The notes beneath the pieces were generated by a model. The model did not search any database. It was not told the origin of the DNA and saw only the letters and a program-made list of their open reading frames with translations. Shown in pieces: positions 18,552 to 28,833 of a stretch of DNA of 55,348 nucleotides; position 1 is the first letter of the stretch; every line of letters begins with the position of its first letter. The DNA comes from Pseudomonadota bacterium (GTDB taxonomy: Bacteria > Pseudomonadota > Gammaproteobacteria > Steroidobacterales > Woeseiaceae), in NCBI GenBank assembly GCA_022574185.1, contig JACZSM010000012.1, positions 1 through 55,348 on the forward strand. The letters are read 5' to 3'. The translations under genes were made by a program, and so were the position numbers.

Positions 18552-20183
18552 TCATTCAGGGAAGCGGTAGCCTGACGTAATCGGATAACGCCAGTCGCGA
18601 CCGAATGCGCGGCTACTAATACGTATACCTGGAGGCGCCTGGCGTCGCTTGTATTCATTGCGTTTGACCATCTCCAGAATACTGATGACCGTATCACGGT
18701 CGAAACCACGCGCTACGATCTCATGCACGGACAAGTCATCCTCGATGAACGCCTCCAGGATCGGGTCAAGAATGTCGTAATCAGGCAGTGAGTCGCTGTC
18801 CTTTTGACCCGCTCGTAATTCGGCAGATGGCGCGCGCGTAATGACCCGCTCGGGAATGATGCTGCTCTGTGAATTGCGGTATCTCGCGAGCTTAAAGACC
18901 AACGACTTGCTGCAGTCCTTAATCGGCGCGAACCCGCCTGCCATGTCACCGTAGAGAGTGGCATAACCAACCGCCATCTCACTCTTGTTGCCAGTCGTCA
19001 ACAACATGCTGCCGGTATTGTTGGAAATCGCCATAAGCAACAATCCACGGCACCTCGCCTGTATGTTTTCTTCGGTGACGCCGTCGGCGTGATCTTCAAG
19101 AACCGATTCCAGCAGTTCGATCGTTGCACTAACCAGCGGCGCAATCGGAATGACGTCGTAGCGCACGCCCAGTGCTTTTGCTTGTTTCGCAGCGTCTTCC
19201 TGGCTCATTGTCGACGTATAACGGTATGGCATCATCACTGCACGGACCCGATCCGCGCCCAGCGCATCGCAAGCGATGGCAAGGACCAGCGCAGAATCGA
19301 TACCACCGGACAAGCCAATAATGACGCCCGGAAAGGCATGCTTGCCGACGTAGTCGCGCGTACCGGTAATCAACGCGCGATAGACGCTGGCCTCCGTTGA
19401 CAACAGCTCCGCCACGCTGCCAGACGCAATCTCTATGCCACCCGCAACGGGCGACAACGTGACTTTGTGCAGGCCCTCATCGAATGGCGGCGCCCGGTAG
19501 CGAACTTCACCGTCGGCATCCATAACGAAACTGCCACCGTCAAAGACGAGTTCATCCTGACCACCGACCATGTTGACATACAGAACGGGGATGCGTGTCT
19601 CCTCAACACGATCCCTTACAACCTGTTCACGTTGTTGTTGGCAATTGCGTTCGTAGGGCGATCCGTTGATCGTAATGACACATTCGGCTCCGGCCGATCG
19701 TGCCGCGGCAAGCGGCCCCGGTTGCCAGACGTCTTCACAGATCGTGATGCCAATCGCAACGCCGTTGAGTCGGAAAACCGCCGCGTCCTTGCCGCGCCTG
19801 AAATATCTTTCCTCATCGAAGACACGGTAATTAGGCAGCAAGTGTTTGCGATATCCGCATAGCAACTTGCCGTTGGCGAACACAGCGCAGCTATTGAATA
19901 TATGGTCGTCGACGTATTCCGGAAAGCCGATGAGCACTGCGATGCCGCGTACTTTGGCGCAGATATCGACGACAGCCTGCTCGGTGCGTTTGCGCAGGCC
20001 GGCATGGAAAAGCAGGTCCTCTGGCGGATAGCCACAGACACTGAGCTCGGGAAAGACAACGAGATCCGCCAACATCTCGTCGCGTGCACGTTCGGCAATG
20101 GCGATTATTTTCGCCGTATTGCCGGCGACGTCACCCACGACCAGATCGGTCTGGGCCATGGCAACTATCACTTTGCTGCTCAT
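18552..20183 (-). CDS. nadE: Glutamine-dependent NAD+ synthetase
   Basis: Amidates nicotinate adenine dinucleotide to NAD+, using glutamine as the ammonia source. The 543-residue product has an N-terminal nitrilase domain with the Glu46/Lys113/Cys149 triad (FPEL, RKHLLPNYRVFDE, TICEDVW) and a C-terminal NAD synthase domain with P-loop SGGIDS (292-297) and TGNKSEMAVGYATLYGDMAGGFAPIKD. It follows sucCD on the same strand after a 104-bp gap containing a hairpin. It converges on bamD with zero spacing between stop codons. Confidence 0.97.
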   Translation of the reverse strand: MSSKVIVAMAQTDLVVGDVAGNTAKIIAIAERARDEMLADLVVFPELSVCGYPPEDLLFHAGLRKRTEQAVVDICAKVRGIAVLIGFPEYVDDHIFNSCAVFANGKLLCGYRKHLLPNYRVFDEERYFRRGKDAAVFRLNGVAIGITICEDVWQPGPLAAARSAGAECVITINGSPYERNCQQQREQVVRDRVEETRIPVLYVNMVGGQDELVFDGGSFVMDADGEVRYRAPPFDEGLHKVTLSPVAGGIEIASGSVAELLSTEASVYRALITGTRDYVGKHAFPGVIIGLSGGIDSALVLAIACDALGADRVRAVMMPYRYTSTMSQEDAAKQAKALGVRYDVIPIAPLVSATIELLESVLEDHADGVTEENIQARCRGLLLMAISNNTGSMLLTTGNKSEMAVGYATLYGDMAGGFAPIKDCSKSLVFKLARYRNSQSSIIPERVITRAPSAELRAGQKDSDSLPDYDILDPILEAFIEDDLSVHEIVARGFDRDTVISILEMVKRNEYKRRQAPPGIRISSRAFGRDWRYPITSGYRFPE

Positions 20184-20259
20184 TGCTGTCGCCGCCTCAC
20201 TTTGCGATCTGAACCAGGAGTCTGCACAGTAGAAAGTATTCCTGCTGCGAAGACTCGTG

Positions 20260-20287
20260 GCCCGGATGGTTCATGCATCATCCGGGC
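20260..20287 (-). terminator. Hairpin directly after sucD, no T-run
   Basis: GCCCGGATG (20260-20268) pairs with CATCCGGGC (20279-20287) around a 10-nt loop. In the minus-strand transcript it begins at the first base of the sucD stop triplet. No T-run follows (CACGAGTCTTC), so intrinsic termination is unlikely; it may protect the 3' end of sucCD mRNA or be a REP-like unit of another family. Unrelated to the TGTTGGA repeats. Confidence 0.5.
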
Positions 20288-21159
20288 TAGCCGCCGAGAA
20301 CCTCCCGCATCATACTGCCGAGCTCGGCTGGCGACCGAACGGTCGCAACCCCGGCTGCATCGAGCGCCTTGAATTTATCGGCCGCCGTACCTTTGCCGCC
20401 CGCGACAATGGCGCCGGCATGCCCCATACGTTTTCCGGGCGGCGCAGTCACGCCAGCGATATAAGCTACGACCGGCGTCGAGACATTCGACTGGATGAAC
20501 TCGGCTGCAGCCTCTTCATCTGTGCCACCGATTTCGCCAACCATGATAATGCCGTCGGTGTCAGCGTCGGCCTCGAACAATTCGAGGCAATCGATGAAAT
20601 TCATGCCGCGGATCGCATCACCGCCAATACCGATGCAGGTGGTCTGGCCCAGATCGTTGGTCGTTGTCTGATAGACAGCTTCATACGTCAAGGTACCGGA
20701 CCGGGAAATAACGCCAATGCGCCCCGGCTTGTGAATGAATCCGGGCATGATGCCGATCTTGCAGGCTTCAGGCGTGATGATGCCCGGACAGTTCGGGCCG
20801 ATCAGGCGGCAATCGTGGTCGCGCAGCGCCGATTTTACTTTGACCATGTCAATGACCGGGATGCCTTCGGTAATACACACCACCAGCTTTACGCCGGCAT
20901 CAGCCGCCTCGAGAATGGCATCGGCCGCAAAGGGTGCTGGCACATAGATCATGCTGACATCCGCTCCGGTTTCACGAATCGCCTCGCGCATCGTATTGAA
21001 TACAGGCACCCCGAGATGTTCGCCGCCGCCGCGGCCCGGTGTCACACCGGCGACAACCCGTGTGCCGTACTCGATGCACTGCTGTGTGTGAAACGTCCCC
21101 TGGCTGCCCGTGATGCCCTGGCATACGATCTTGCTGTCTTTATCGACGAGAATGCTCAT
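20287..21159 (-). CDS. sucD: Succinyl-CoA synthetase, alpha subunit
   Basis: Alpha subunit of the TCA-cycle enzyme that interconverts succinyl-CoA and succinate with NTP formation. The product is 290 residues (E. coli 289). N-terminal CoA-binding Rossmann domain: [25 protein letters not shown]; the phosphorylated active-site His is in [18 protein letters not shown] near 246. Start overlaps the sucC stop by 4 nt. The two subunits are thus translated in the usual beta-alpha order. It is not next to the rest of the TCA cluster (sucAB, sdh), at least within this window. Confidence 0.98.
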   Translation of the reverse strand: MSILVDKDSKIVCQGITGSQGTFHTQQCIEYGTRVVAGVTPGRGGGEHLGVPVFNTMREAIRETGADVSMIYVPAPFAADAILEAADAGVKLVVCITEGIPVIDMVKVKSALRDHDCRLIGPNCPGIITPEACKIGIMPGFIHKPGRIGVISRSGTLTYEAVYQTTTNDLGQTTCIGIGGDAIRGMNFIDCLELFEADADTDGIIMVGEIGGTDEEAAAEFIQSNVSTPVVAYIAGVTAPPGKRMGHAGAIVAGGKGTAADKFKALDAAGVATVRSPAELGSMMREVLGG

Positions 21160-22331
21160 TGGCTTGCTCTTGCTGTCGCAGCAGCGACCACGTTCCTGGC
21201 AGCTTCGGTCAGGTCTTCGGCCGAGATGATGTCCAGCCCGCTGCCAGCAAGCAATTTGCGACCCTTGTCCACATTGGTTCCCTCAAGACGCACCACCACG
21301 GGAATGGTCACCCCGACTTCCTTGACCGCATCGATAATGCCCTCCGCAATCAGGTCGCAACGAACGATGCCGCCAAATATGTTGACGAGTATCGCTGTAA
21401 CGTTCTGGTTGGAGAGCACGAGCTTGAAGGCTTCCGCGACTCGCTCCTTGGTGGCACCGCCACCCACATCCAGAAAATTCGCCGGCTCACCACCATGCAG
21501 CTTGATCAGGTCCATTGTCGCCATCGCCAGCCCGGCCCCATTGACCATGCAGGCAATATCGCCATCGAGCGACACGTAATTGAGGTCATGCGCCGCTGCC
21601 TCGCGTTCCCGGTCGTCTTCTTGAGTGATGTCGCGCAATTTGACCAGCTTTGGCTGGCGATAAAGCGCATTACTGTCGATATTAATCTTGGCGTCGAGTG
21701 CCACGACGTCCCCAGCTGTCGTAATGATCAGCGGATTGACCTCAATGAGGCCAGCATCACACTCTGTGTAGAGTCGATACATGCGCTTGAGCAGGTCACC
21801 GAACTGGCGCATCTGCTGCTTATCGAGCCCGAGACCAAACGCCAGCTGCCGTGCCTGGTAATCCTGCAGTCCTGCATCGGGAGCGATGGCAATGGAGAAA
21901 ATCTTCTCCGGCGTTTCGGCAGCGACCTGCTCAATATCCATGCCGCCAGCTGCTGATGCGATGAACGCAATACGACTGACTTCGCGATCGACGAGCATTG
22001 ACAGGTACAACTCCCGCTCTATGTCCGAGCCTTGTTCCACATACACGATGTTAACTGGCAGCCCGTCCGGACCCGACTGGTGTGTAACCAGCTGCTTGCC
22101 AAGCATATCCTGTGCATATCGATGGACTTCATCGGTGCTCCGGGCCAGCTTGACACCGCCCGCCTTGCCACGCCCACCCGCGTGAACTTGCGCCTTTACC
22201 ACCCAGAAATCTCCGCCAAGTTCATTGGCGGCATCGACGGCGGCGCGCGGGCTTTTCGCTGCGATTCCACGCGGCACAGGAATGCCATATTCGGCGAACA
22301 GTTGTTTCGCTTGGTACTCGTGAAGGTTCAT
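21156..22331 (-). CDS. sucC: Succinyl-CoA synthetase, beta subunit
   Basis: Beta subunit, with the ATP-grasp nucleotide-binding domain. The ATG at 22331 gives 391 residues starting [22 protein letters not shown], identical in style to E. coli SucC (388). Recognisable blocks are [24 protein letters not shown] near 205-215, and the C-terminal ligase domain [19 protein letters not shown] and [11 protein letters not shown]. The open frame extends further but has no homology. A weak AAAGAGAC SD lies before the ATG. It is divergent from pilS over a 207-bp gap. Confidence 0.98.
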   Translation of the reverse strand: MNLHEYQAKQLFAEYGIPVPRGIAAKSPRAAVDAANELGGDFWVVKAQVHAGGRGKAGGVKLARSTDEVHRYAQDMLGKQLVTHQSGPDGLPVNIVYVEQGSDIERELYLSMLVDREVSRIAFIASAAGGMDIEQVAAETPEKIFSIAIAPDAGLQDYQARQLAFGLGLDKQQMRQFGDLLKRMYRLYTECDAGLIEVNPLIITTAGDVVALDAKINIDSNALYRQPKLVKLRDITQEDDREREAAAHDLNYVSLDGDIACMVNGAGLAMATMDLIKLHGGEPANFLDVGGGATKERVAEAFKLVLSNQNVTAILVNIFGGIVRCDLIAEGIIDAVKEVGVTIPVVVRLEGTNVDKGRKLLAGSGLDIISAEDLTEAARNVVAAATARASQ

Positions 22332-22482
22332 CGATATGCCAGTCTCTTTTGCCGGGAATGTGGTGCGCCGACATCGAACGGCGCACAAACGTCGAACAAC
22401 GGGTGTGCGGCCAGCCGCACAAAGTCCGGCGTATTTTGTAGCAAAGCCGGGGATGAAGCAAAGCCAATTTCCAGGTGGCGCG

Positions 22483-22510
22483 TTACCATTGAGTAAGCAT
22501 CGTCTACAAT
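22483..22510 (+). promoter_or_regulatory. Candidate sigma-70 promoter for pilSR
   Basis: TTACCA (22483-22488, 4 of 6) and TACAAT (22505-22510, 5 of 6) are 16 nt apart and end 28 nt before the pilS ATG. The rest of the 207-bp gap between sucC and pilS holds no ORF or clear dyad; the sucC promoter must lie there too but I cannot place it. Confidence 0.4.
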
Positions 22511-22538
22511 CGGTGCAGCACGTGAGGCAAGTGGCACA

Positions 22539-24245
22539 ATGGGCGGCAAAGTATCGATGCATCAGGATGTAATTAAGAACGTCGGCAAAAAATCATTTCG
22601 CGGCAGTCCTGACGCACTATTGCAGCGCGCGGCCGAGGAACCCGATCTGGCGTGGCGTGTGCTCGGCACGCTCAATGCTTTTCGCGTACTCATTGCCGTC
22701 GGTCTGCTGGTACTGTTTATTGCAGGCGGCGAGCCGCGCGTGTTCGGTGACCGTTTTCCGACGATTTTCTCCGCCACAGTAGCCGGCTATCTTGTCTTCG
22801 CGGTCTTGTCCGCTTTAGCCCTGCGGCAACGCTGGCTGGCGGCCAGCGTACAGGCCGCGACGCATTCCCTGGTTGACATTGCCGTAATCGTTGTCCTTAT
22901 GCATGCGAGTGGGGGAATCGCCAGTGGCCTCGGTGGGCTGTTAATCGTTTTCATCGGCGCCGGCAGCCTGGTTCTACCACGTCGATTGCCGACCGTTCTC
23001 GCAGCAATTGCAACATTTGCCATTCTCGGCGAGCAGATCTATGCGCAGTTTGGCGGCATCTCCGCCCGCGGCAATTACCCGGCAGCCGGCATTCTCAGTG
23101 CTGTCATATTCGCGATAGCCCTCGCGACGCGACCGCTGGGACGACGTATCCAGGCCAGCGAGGCGCTAGCACTGCAACGCGGAGTCGATCTCAAGAATCT
23201 CTCGCAATTGAACGAGTACATCGTGCAACATCTGCGTGAAAGTATCGTCGTCATCGATGAGAAAGACGATATTCGGCTCAGCAATGCGTCTGCGACACAA
23301 TTACTGGGTGCAACTCAAGTCATCAGCGACCTTCCTCTGCGCAGCGTATTCGAACCGCTTGCGAAATACGTGCATCGCTGGCGCGAGGACTTAGACCTCG
23401 AGTCGCACCCCGAATTTACAATGAACGCATCAGGCAAAAGTGTGCCAGTCACTGCGCATCTCGCACCGCTGAGCAAAGATGGCCAGCGCAATGGCCCCGT
23501 ACTGATATTTCTCGAGGACGCCAGCGTCATGAATGCGCGAGTCCAGCAATCGAAGCTGGCGTCGCTGGGGCGACTGAGTGCCAGCATTGCGCACGAGATT
23601 CGCAATCCGGTGGGCGCGATGAGCCACGCGGCACAATTACTGGCAGAGTCGGCTGCGACAACCCAGGATGACAAACGACTGACTGAGATCATCCAAACGC
23701 ACTCGATCCGCGTAAGTCACATAATCGACAATGTGTTGCAATTATCGCGGCGGGAATCGAGCCGCCCCGAACGTCTCGCCTTAGGTCCGTGGCTCGAGGA
23801 ATTCGCCGATGAGTTTTCGCGAACTCTTGAACTGCAAGAAGGCGAGCTAACGATCGACGAGGTGCCAGATGGCGTTGAAGCTCGGATAGACCGCAGCCAC
23901 TTGCGGCAGATACTCTGGAATCTCTGCGATAATGCCGTCAAATATGCGAGCGAAACCGGTGGCATACTGGTCGAATTGCAGGCGGGCCGAATGCAAGGCC
24001 AGGGCCGACCCTATGTGGAGGTTCTTGATCACGGTCTGGGCGTTGACGCGGCAACGGCCGAGAAGATGTTCGAACCCTTCTATACTGAGCGTTCGGGCGG
24101 CACTGGACTCGGCCTCTATATCTCGCGCGAGCTTTGCGAACTGAACCGGGCGACGCTCATTTATGAAGACCGCCCCGGCGGCGGCAGTATCTTTCGGATC
24201 GTATTCGCCGATCCGAATCGATGGGACACAGGTATTTCCAAATGA
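22539..24245 (+). CDS. pilS: Type IV pilus two-component sensor kinase PilS
   Basis: Membrane sensor that phosphorylates PilR to switch on pilin expression. The 568-residue product has about six transmembrane helices in residues 42-200 ([17 protein letters not shown] through [19 protein letters not shown]), a PAS-like region (about 220-330), the HisKA box [10 protein letters not shown] with His352, and a HATPase domain with N box [12 protein letters not shown], and [15 protein letters not shown] 22557 (MHQDVIKNV) is an alternative. The stop overlaps the pilR start by 4 nt. Location beside pilR and pilA makes the assignment firm. Confidence 0.93.
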   Translation: MGGKVSMHQDVIKNVGKKSFRGSPDALLQRAAEEPDLAWRVLGTLNAFRVLIAVGLLVLFIAGGEPRVFGDRFPTIFSATVAGYLVFAVLSALALRQRWLAASVQAATHSLVDIAVIVVLMHASGGIASGLGGLLIVFIGAGSLVLPRRLPTVLAAIATFAILGEQIYAQFGGISARGNYPAAGILSAVIFAIALATRPLGRRIQASEALALQRGVDLKNLSQLNEYIVQHLRESIVVIDEKDDIRLSNASATQLLGATQVISDLPLRSVFEPLAKYVHRWREDLDLESHPEFTMNASGKSVPVTAHLAPLSKDGQRNGPVLIFLEDASVMNARVQQSKLASLGRLSASIAHEIRNPVGAMSHAAQLLAESAATTQDDKRLTEIIQTHSIRVSHIIDNVLQLSRRESSRPERLALGPWLEEFADEFSRTLELQEGELTIDEVPDGVEARIDRSHLRQILWNLCDNAVKYASETGGILVELQAGRMQGQGRPYVEVLDHGLGVDAATAEKMFEPFYTERSGGTGLGLYISRELCELNRATLIYEDRPGGGSIFRIVFADPNRWDTGISK

Positions 24246-25552
24246 GCCAACCGCAAGCGCTGGTCATCGATGACGAACCCGATATCTGCGAGTTGCTGAC
24301 GCTGACACTCCGGCGCATGAATATTCACGCTGAAGCAGTGGTGGATATTGCAAGCGCCAAAAAACTTCTCAGCTCCAGGCGATTCGACATCTGCCTGACC
24401 GACATGCGCTTACCCGATGGTGACGGCCTCGAACTCGTCGAGTGGATGCAGATCCACGCAGCCGGCATTCCCGTCGCTGTCATCACGGCGCACGGCAACG
24501 TCGAAACTGCCGTGCAGGCGCTCAAGCTCGGTGCATTCGACTTCATTTCGAAACCGCTGGATCTTAATCATCTGCGCAGCATCGTCGAGAACGCCCTCAA
24601 GTTAAAGGGCGATCCACGCAATCAACGGTCGCGGTTGCAAGGCGACTCGCCGGCCATGCAAGCCCTGCGTGACATGATCGACAAAGTTGCTCGATCACAG
24701 GCCCCGGTGCATGTATCGGGCGAATCGGGCACAGGCAAGGAACTCGTGGCTCGCCTGATTCATGACAGCGGACCACGCGCAGATGGGCCGTTCGTTGCGG
24801 TTAACTGTGGTGCCATTCCCAGCGAACTCATGGAAAGCGAGTTTTTTGGCCATCGCAAAGGCAGTTTCACCGGTGCTGTCCACGACAAGCTTGGGCTTGT
24901 GCAAAGCGCCGACAACGGCACGCTGTTTCTCGATGAAATTGCTGACTTGCCGCTTGCCATGCAGGTCAAACTGCTACGCGTCATCCAGGAAAAGACCGTG
25001 CGCCCAGTCGGCTCATCGCGAGAAGAACCTGCGAATGCCCGAATTCTCTCAGCAACGCACAAGAACCTCGGCAAGATGGTGGCGGATGGCGAATTTCGCG
25101 AGGACCTGTACTACCGTATCAATGTTATCGAACTGCATGTGCCAGCATTGCGCGAGCGCGGCAACGACGTCCTGATACTGGCCGAACACTTGCTAAAAAA
25201 GCTCAGCGCAAACGCTACGCTTGACGACAGCGCCAAAAAGGCACTGCTTCGTTATGCGTTTCCGGGCAATGTCCGCGAACTGGAGAATATGCTGGAGCGT
25301 GCAGTGACGCTCTGTACGAGCGGGTCTCTGAGCGCTGCCGACCTGCATATGCGATCCACACGCGGCGCCGGCACCGAGCCGGAATCAGTGGCGAGCACGA
25401 ATCTCCGTAATCGAGTTGCAGATGTACAGCGACAGGCGATCGTCGATGCGCTCGAAAAAACACGTTACAACAAGACTGCTGCGGCGAAACTGCTCGGCCT
25501 CTCGTTTCGGCAACTGCGCTATCGAATCAAGAAGCTCGGTATTGACTCCTAG
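24242..25552 (+). CDS. pilR: Sigma-54-dependent pilin activator PilR
   Basis: NtrC-family response regulator. The 436-residue product has a receiver domain (phospho-acceptor Asp54 in CLTDMRLPDGDG), an AAA+ sigma-54 interaction domain with Walker A GESGTGKE (160-167), the sigma-54 contact loop GSFTGA (207-212, a normal variant of GAFTGA) and DEIADLPLAMQVKLLRVIQE, and a Fis-type helix-turn-helix at the end (TAAAKLLGLSFRQLRYRIKKLG). The start at 24242 gives the ATGA overlap with pilS; the longer frame adds only MGHRYFQ. The likely target, a sigma-54 promoter, lies 183 bp downstream. Confidence 0.96.
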   Translation: MSQPQALVIDDEPDICELLTLTLRRMNIHAEAVVDIASAKKLLSSRRFDICLTDMRLPDGDGLELVEWMQIHAAGIPVAVITAHGNVETAVQALKLGAFDFISKPLDLNHLRSIVENALKLKGDPRNQRSRLQGDSPAMQALRDMIDKVARSQAPVHVSGESGTGKELVARLIHDSGPRADGPFVAVNCGAIPSELMESEFFGHRKGSFTGAVHDKLGLVQSADNGTLFLDEIADLPLAMQVKLLRVIQEKTVRPVGSSREEPANARILSATHKNLGKMVADGEFREDLYYRINVIELHVPALRERGNDVLILAEHLLKKLSANATLDDSAKKALLRYAFPGNVRELENMLERAVTLCTSGSLSAADLHMRSTRGAGTEPESVASTNLRNRVADVQRQAIVDALEKTRYNKTAAAKLLGLSFRQLRYRIKKLGIDS

Positions 25553-25598
25553 ATGCATGCATCTCTGTCATAAAACCCGTCGTGATGCGCCGACGATA

Positions 25599-25641
25599 CT
25601 GACAATTATTGTCAGCTTGTGACAAATACTGTGCATTTGTC
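25599..25641. promoter_or_regulatory. Two dyads, candidate PilR-binding enhancer sites
   Basis: CTGACAATTATTGTCAG (25599-25615) is a perfect 8-bp dyad around one base. A second, GACAAAT (25621-25627) with ATTTGTC (25635-25641), follows. Both share the TGACA/TGTCA word and lie 94-151 bp upstream of the sigma-54 -24 element, a normal distance for an enhancer. Binding by PilR is inferred from position, and an exact PilR consensus was not tested. Confidence 0.6.
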
Positions 25642-25734
25642 GTCATGCTGACACGCCTTCGGACGACTCGCCGATGAGGTATGACTCAATAAAAAATCCA
25701 TAAAAACAATCTGTTGTGCGCTGCTTGTCGAACT

Positions 25735-25750
25735 TGGCACGGAGCTTGCT
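25735..25750 (+). promoter_or_regulatory. Sigma-54 promoter of the first pilin gene
   Basis: TGGCACGGAGCTTGCT fits the sigma-54 -24/-12 consensus TGGCAC-N5-TTGCT at every conserved position. It lies 65 bp before the pilin ATG and downstream of the PilR-type dyads. This is one of the clearest regulatory sites in the window. Confidence 0.92.
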
Positions 25751-25814
25751 TTTATAGTTGAACTGGCGGTATCGCCGTATTTGAAAAAACTCTCATTTTC
25801 ATGGAGATAGAGAA

Positions 25815-26249
25815 ATGAAGAAGCAACAAGGTTTTACACTGATCGAATTGATGATCGTTGTCGCGATTATCGGAATTCTCGCGGCAATCGCTATTCCTGC
25901 TTACCAGGACTACACGATTCGCGCGCAGGTCTCTGAAGGTCTGAACCTGTCAGGTGGCGCTAAGGCCGCTGTGACCGAGTACTTTCAGGATCGTGGCACC
26001 ATGCCGTCGGGCAACCCGGAAGCAGGTCTCGCTGGCGCTACTGATATCCAGGGCAAGTACGTTGCAGAAGTGGCTGTTGCAGACGGGGTCATCAGCGTCA
26101 AGTATGGCAATTCAGCTCACACGGTCATCGCCGGTAAGATTCTCCAATTGTCACCAGATACATCTAGGTCTGGTAGCGTGCAGTGGCTTTGTGAATCCAA
26201 GGGCGTTGAAATCGAGAACAAGCACCTCCCGTCTGCATGCCGCAAGTAA
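25815..26249 (+). CDS. pilA: Type IV major pilin, first copy
   Basis: A 144-residue type IVa prepilin. The class III leader is MKKQQG; cleavage would fall between Gly6 and Phe7, giving [27 protein letters not shown] with the essential Glu at mature position 5. A C-terminal Cys pair (Cys126, Cys142) makes the D-loop (WLCESKG...LPSACRK). A strong GGAG precedes the ATG by 11 nt. It is transcribed from the sigma-54 promoter and ends in a strong intrinsic terminator, so it is probably expressed more than the second pilin. Confidence 0.97.
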   Translation: MKKQQGFTLIELMIVVAIIGILAAIAIPAYQDYTIRAQVSEGLNLSGGAKAAVTEYFQDRGTMPSGNPEAGLAGATDIQGKYVAEVAVADGVISVKYGNSAHTVIAGKILQLSPDTSRSGSVQWLCESKGVEIENKHLPSACRK

Positions 26250-26292
26250 TCCATATCGATTAAGGCCTAGGGCTTTATTTGTAAGGTTGAGA

Positions 26293-26319
26293 AGCCCCGG
26301 CGTATCCGGGGCTTTTTTT
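26293..26319 (+). terminator. Intrinsic terminator after pilA
   Basis: AGCCCCGG (26293-26300), loop CGTAT, CCGGGGCT (26306-26313) and then T7. An 8-bp GC-rich stem with a T-run directly behind: a textbook Rho-independent terminator, 44 bp after the pilin stop. Confidence 0.92.
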
Positions 26320-26448
26320 GACTGAGGGAAGTGAAGTGTGAACTGCGTCACACTGAGCAAGGTTGCGCGGGCACGTGACGACCGATCGATATTCGAATAC
26401 CGTATCATTCAGTACTGACGCACGACCAAGAGCGCGACAAGGCACATC

Positions 26449-26946
26449 ATGAGTAAATTGAACAAGGGATTCACTTTGATTGAATTGATGATCGTCGTCG
26501 CAATCATCGGCATCCTGGCATCCATCGCCGTGTCCGCCTACCAGACCTATACGGTTCGCGCACAGATCGCCGAAGCACTGACCATGGCCGCCGGTGCAAA
26601 GACACCAATCGTCGATGCGTTCAACATGACAGGCATGCCTCCTGCAGACAGGGCCGCCGCCGGCATGACCCCGGCCGCTACCGATACGCAGGGCCATTAT
26701 GTCGCCCAGGTCGAAGTAGACAACGGTCGTGTCGATATTACCTTTGGCAATGAGGCCCACCAGGATATCTTTGGCAAGACCATATCCTTCACTCCGTATA
26801 TGACCGTAAGCGGCGGCGTTATCTGGCGCTGCGCCGGCGCAGCAGCTCCTAGCGGATCTGTTGAAATGTCGGGCGGTGGCGTCACGGCCGTGCATGTAGC
26901 ACCGACCGTCGATTCTCGATATCTGCCTTCAAGCTGTCGCAATTAG
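26449..26946 (+). CDS. Type IV pilin, second copy
   Basis: A 165-residue type IVa prepilin: leader MSKLNKG, cleavage after Gly7, mature [27 protein letters not shown] with the Glu5. The C-terminal Cys pair is Cys128 and Cys163. It is paralogous to the preceding pilin in the N-terminal helix and the [24 protein letters not shown] strand region but differs elsewhere (about 20 residues longer D-loop). It has no obvious sigma-54 site in the 129-bp gap and a terminator lies before it, so it may be expressed differently, possibly as an alternative or minor pilin. The gene symbol is unclear. Confidence 0.95.
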   Translation: MSKLNKGFTLIELMIVVAIIGILASIAVSAYQTYTVRAQIAEALTMAAGAKTPIVDAFNMTGMPPADRAAAGMTPAATDTQGHYVAQVEVDNGRVDITFGNEAHQDIFGKTISFTPYMTVSGGVIWRCAGAAAPSGSVEMSGGGVTAVHVAPTVDSRYLPSSCRN

Positions 26947-27086
26947 AGCGGCAAATATCAGCACGATCGACGTTTTACTTAATCAAATTCCTTAACTGTG
27001 ACCAAGCGCACAAAATCCAGTTGATCCGGTGACTTGGATCAGTGAGACTATGACGTTCGACGCATCGTTTGAACGGCTTATTCCCT

Positions 27087-28805
27087 ATGGCAGCAACAGC
27101 ATCGCGAACCCTTCTCGCCGGCTTGCCAAGGCGTCTCGTCCAGGACGGGCTGATTGGCGAAGAGCAGCTTCTTGAGGCGACCGAGCTCGCCAAGAAGCAG
27201 AAATTGCCGCTGGTCGCCTATCTCGTCAACGAGGACCTGGCTGACGCACGTGCGATAGCGGTCGCAGCGTCGCATGAATTTGGCGTACCGCTGCTCGATC
27301 TCGATGCCATCGATATTGACCTCGATGTTGTGCGATCCGTCGATCAGAAGCTGGTCAGCAAACACCGTGTTTTACCGCTCGTCAGACGTGGCCAAAGGCT
27401 GTTCCTGGGCATCTCTGATCCCACGAATTTGCAAGCGATTGACGACATCAAGTTCCAGACAAGTCTGAGAATAGACCCGGTTGTCGTTGAACAGGACAAA
27501 CTTGAGGCACTCATCGTCAAGGCCATCGAAGCCGTCGACACGACGATGGACGACCTCGACGACGATGATTTTGATCTCGAGAATCTTGATATCGGCAGCG
27601 AAGATGATGAACCGGACGAAATTCAAAGAGCCGACATCGAAGATGCGCCAGTCGTTCGATTTGTTAACAAGATCTTGTTGGACGCGATCAAACGTGGCGC
27701 GTCGGATGTTCACTTCGAGCCCTACGAGAAGTTCTTCCGAGTGCGCACACGGCTTGACGGCGTTCTCTCCGAGGTCGCTCAGCCACCGGTTGCCCTGGCA
27801 ACCAAGGTTTGTGCGCGCCTCAAGGTCATGTCGCGTATGGACATTGCCGAACGCCGAGTGCCACAGGACGGCCGCATCAAAATGCGCCTGTCGAAAAACC
27901 GCGCGATCGATTTTCGTGTCAATTCCTGCCCGACGCTGTATGGCGAGAAGATCGTGCTGCGTATTCTCGATCCTGCCCAGGCGCAACTGGGTATCGAAGT
28001 ACTCGGGTACGAAGACGATCAGAAGCAGATGTACCTCAAACATCTCAATAAACCTTACGGCATGATTCTCGTCACAGGCCCGACCGGATCAGGCAAAACG
28101 GTCTCACTGTATACGGGCATGAGTATTTTGAATACCGTAGACCGCAATATTTCGACAGCTGAAGATCCGGTCGAAATCAATTTGCCGGGTGTCAATCAGG
28201 TCAATGTTAATCCCAAGGTCGGATTGACATTTGCTTCTGCGCTCAAAGCATTTTTGCGGCAGGACCCCGACATTATCATGGTTGGTGAGATTCGTGACCT
28301 TGAAACTGCGGAGATTGCGACCAAGGCTGCCCAAACCGGTCACCTGGTGTTGTCGACATTGCATACCAATGACGCGCCGAAAACACTGACGCGGCTTGTG
28401 GACATCGGCGTAAAACCTTATGCGATCGCAACGTCGGTAAGTTTGATCATAGCGCAGCGACTCGCCAGGAAACTCTGCGACAACTGCAAGGAATCCAAAG
28501 ACGTTCCGCGTGAAGCGCTGGAAAAAGAAGGGTTCGATGCCGAGGAACTTGATAGCGGAATTACGATTTTCGCACCGACCGGATGCAAGAGTTGTAACGA
28601 TGGCTACAAAGGCCGGATTGGCATCTTCCAGGTCATGGAAGTGACCGAGGCCATGGGACGCATCATCATGGAAGGCGGCAACGCCATACAGGTCGCCGAC
28701 CAGGCAAAAAGTGAAGGGGTAATCGATTTACGACGTGCCGGATTGAACAAAGTCAAGGACGGGGTTACAAGCCTTGAGGAAATCAACCGGGTTACAATCG
28801 AATAG
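27087..28805 (+). CDS. pilB: Type IV pilus assembly ATPase PilB
   Basis: Hexameric extension ATPase. The 572-residue product has an N-terminal T2SS-E N domain, an acidic linker (DTTMDDLDDDDFDLENLD, about 151-168), Walker A GPTGSGKT (331-338), the Asp box STAEDPVE, Walker B DPDIIMVGEIRD, the His box and a tetracysteine zinc motif (CDNC...CKSC). A TTG six codons earlier opens the frame, but MAATASRTLLAG is the better start. It begins 140 bp after the second pilin and is followed by pilC after 28 bp. Confidence 0.96.
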   Translation: MAATASRTLLAGLPRRLVQDGLIGEEQLLEATELAKKQKLPLVAYLVNEDLADARAIAVAASHEFGVPLLDLDAIDIDLDVVRSVDQKLVSKHRVLPLVRRGQRLFLGISDPTNLQAIDDIKFQTSLRIDPVVVEQDKLEALIVKAIEAVDTTMDDLDDDDFDLENLDIGSEDDEPDEIQRADIEDAPVVRFVNKILLDAIKRGASDVHFEPYEKFFRVRTRLDGVLSEVAQPPVALATKVCARLKVMSRMDIAERRVPQDGRIKMRLSKNRAIDFRVNSCPTLYGEKIVLRILDPAQAQLGIEVLGYEDDQKQMYLKHLNKPYGMILVTGPTGSGKTVSLYTGMSILNTVDRNISTAEDPVEINLPGVNQVNVNPKVGLTFASALKAFLRQDPDIIMVGEIRDLETAEIATKAAQTGHLVLSTLHTNDAPKTLTRLVDIGVKPYAIATSVSLIIAQRLARKLCDNCKESKDVPREALEKEGFDAEELDSGITIFAPTGCKSCNDGYKGRIGIFQVMEVTEAMGRIIMEGGNAIQVADQAKSEGVIDLRRAGLNKVKDGVTSLEEINRVTIE

Positions 28806-28833
28806 TTTTCGACCTCGCTAATGGACGAAGAAA

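Noticed and set aside
20257..21579. A 440-codon open frame on the plus strand
   Set aside because: It is antisense to sucD and sucC, which have complete family motifs; the antisense protein has no recognisable domain.
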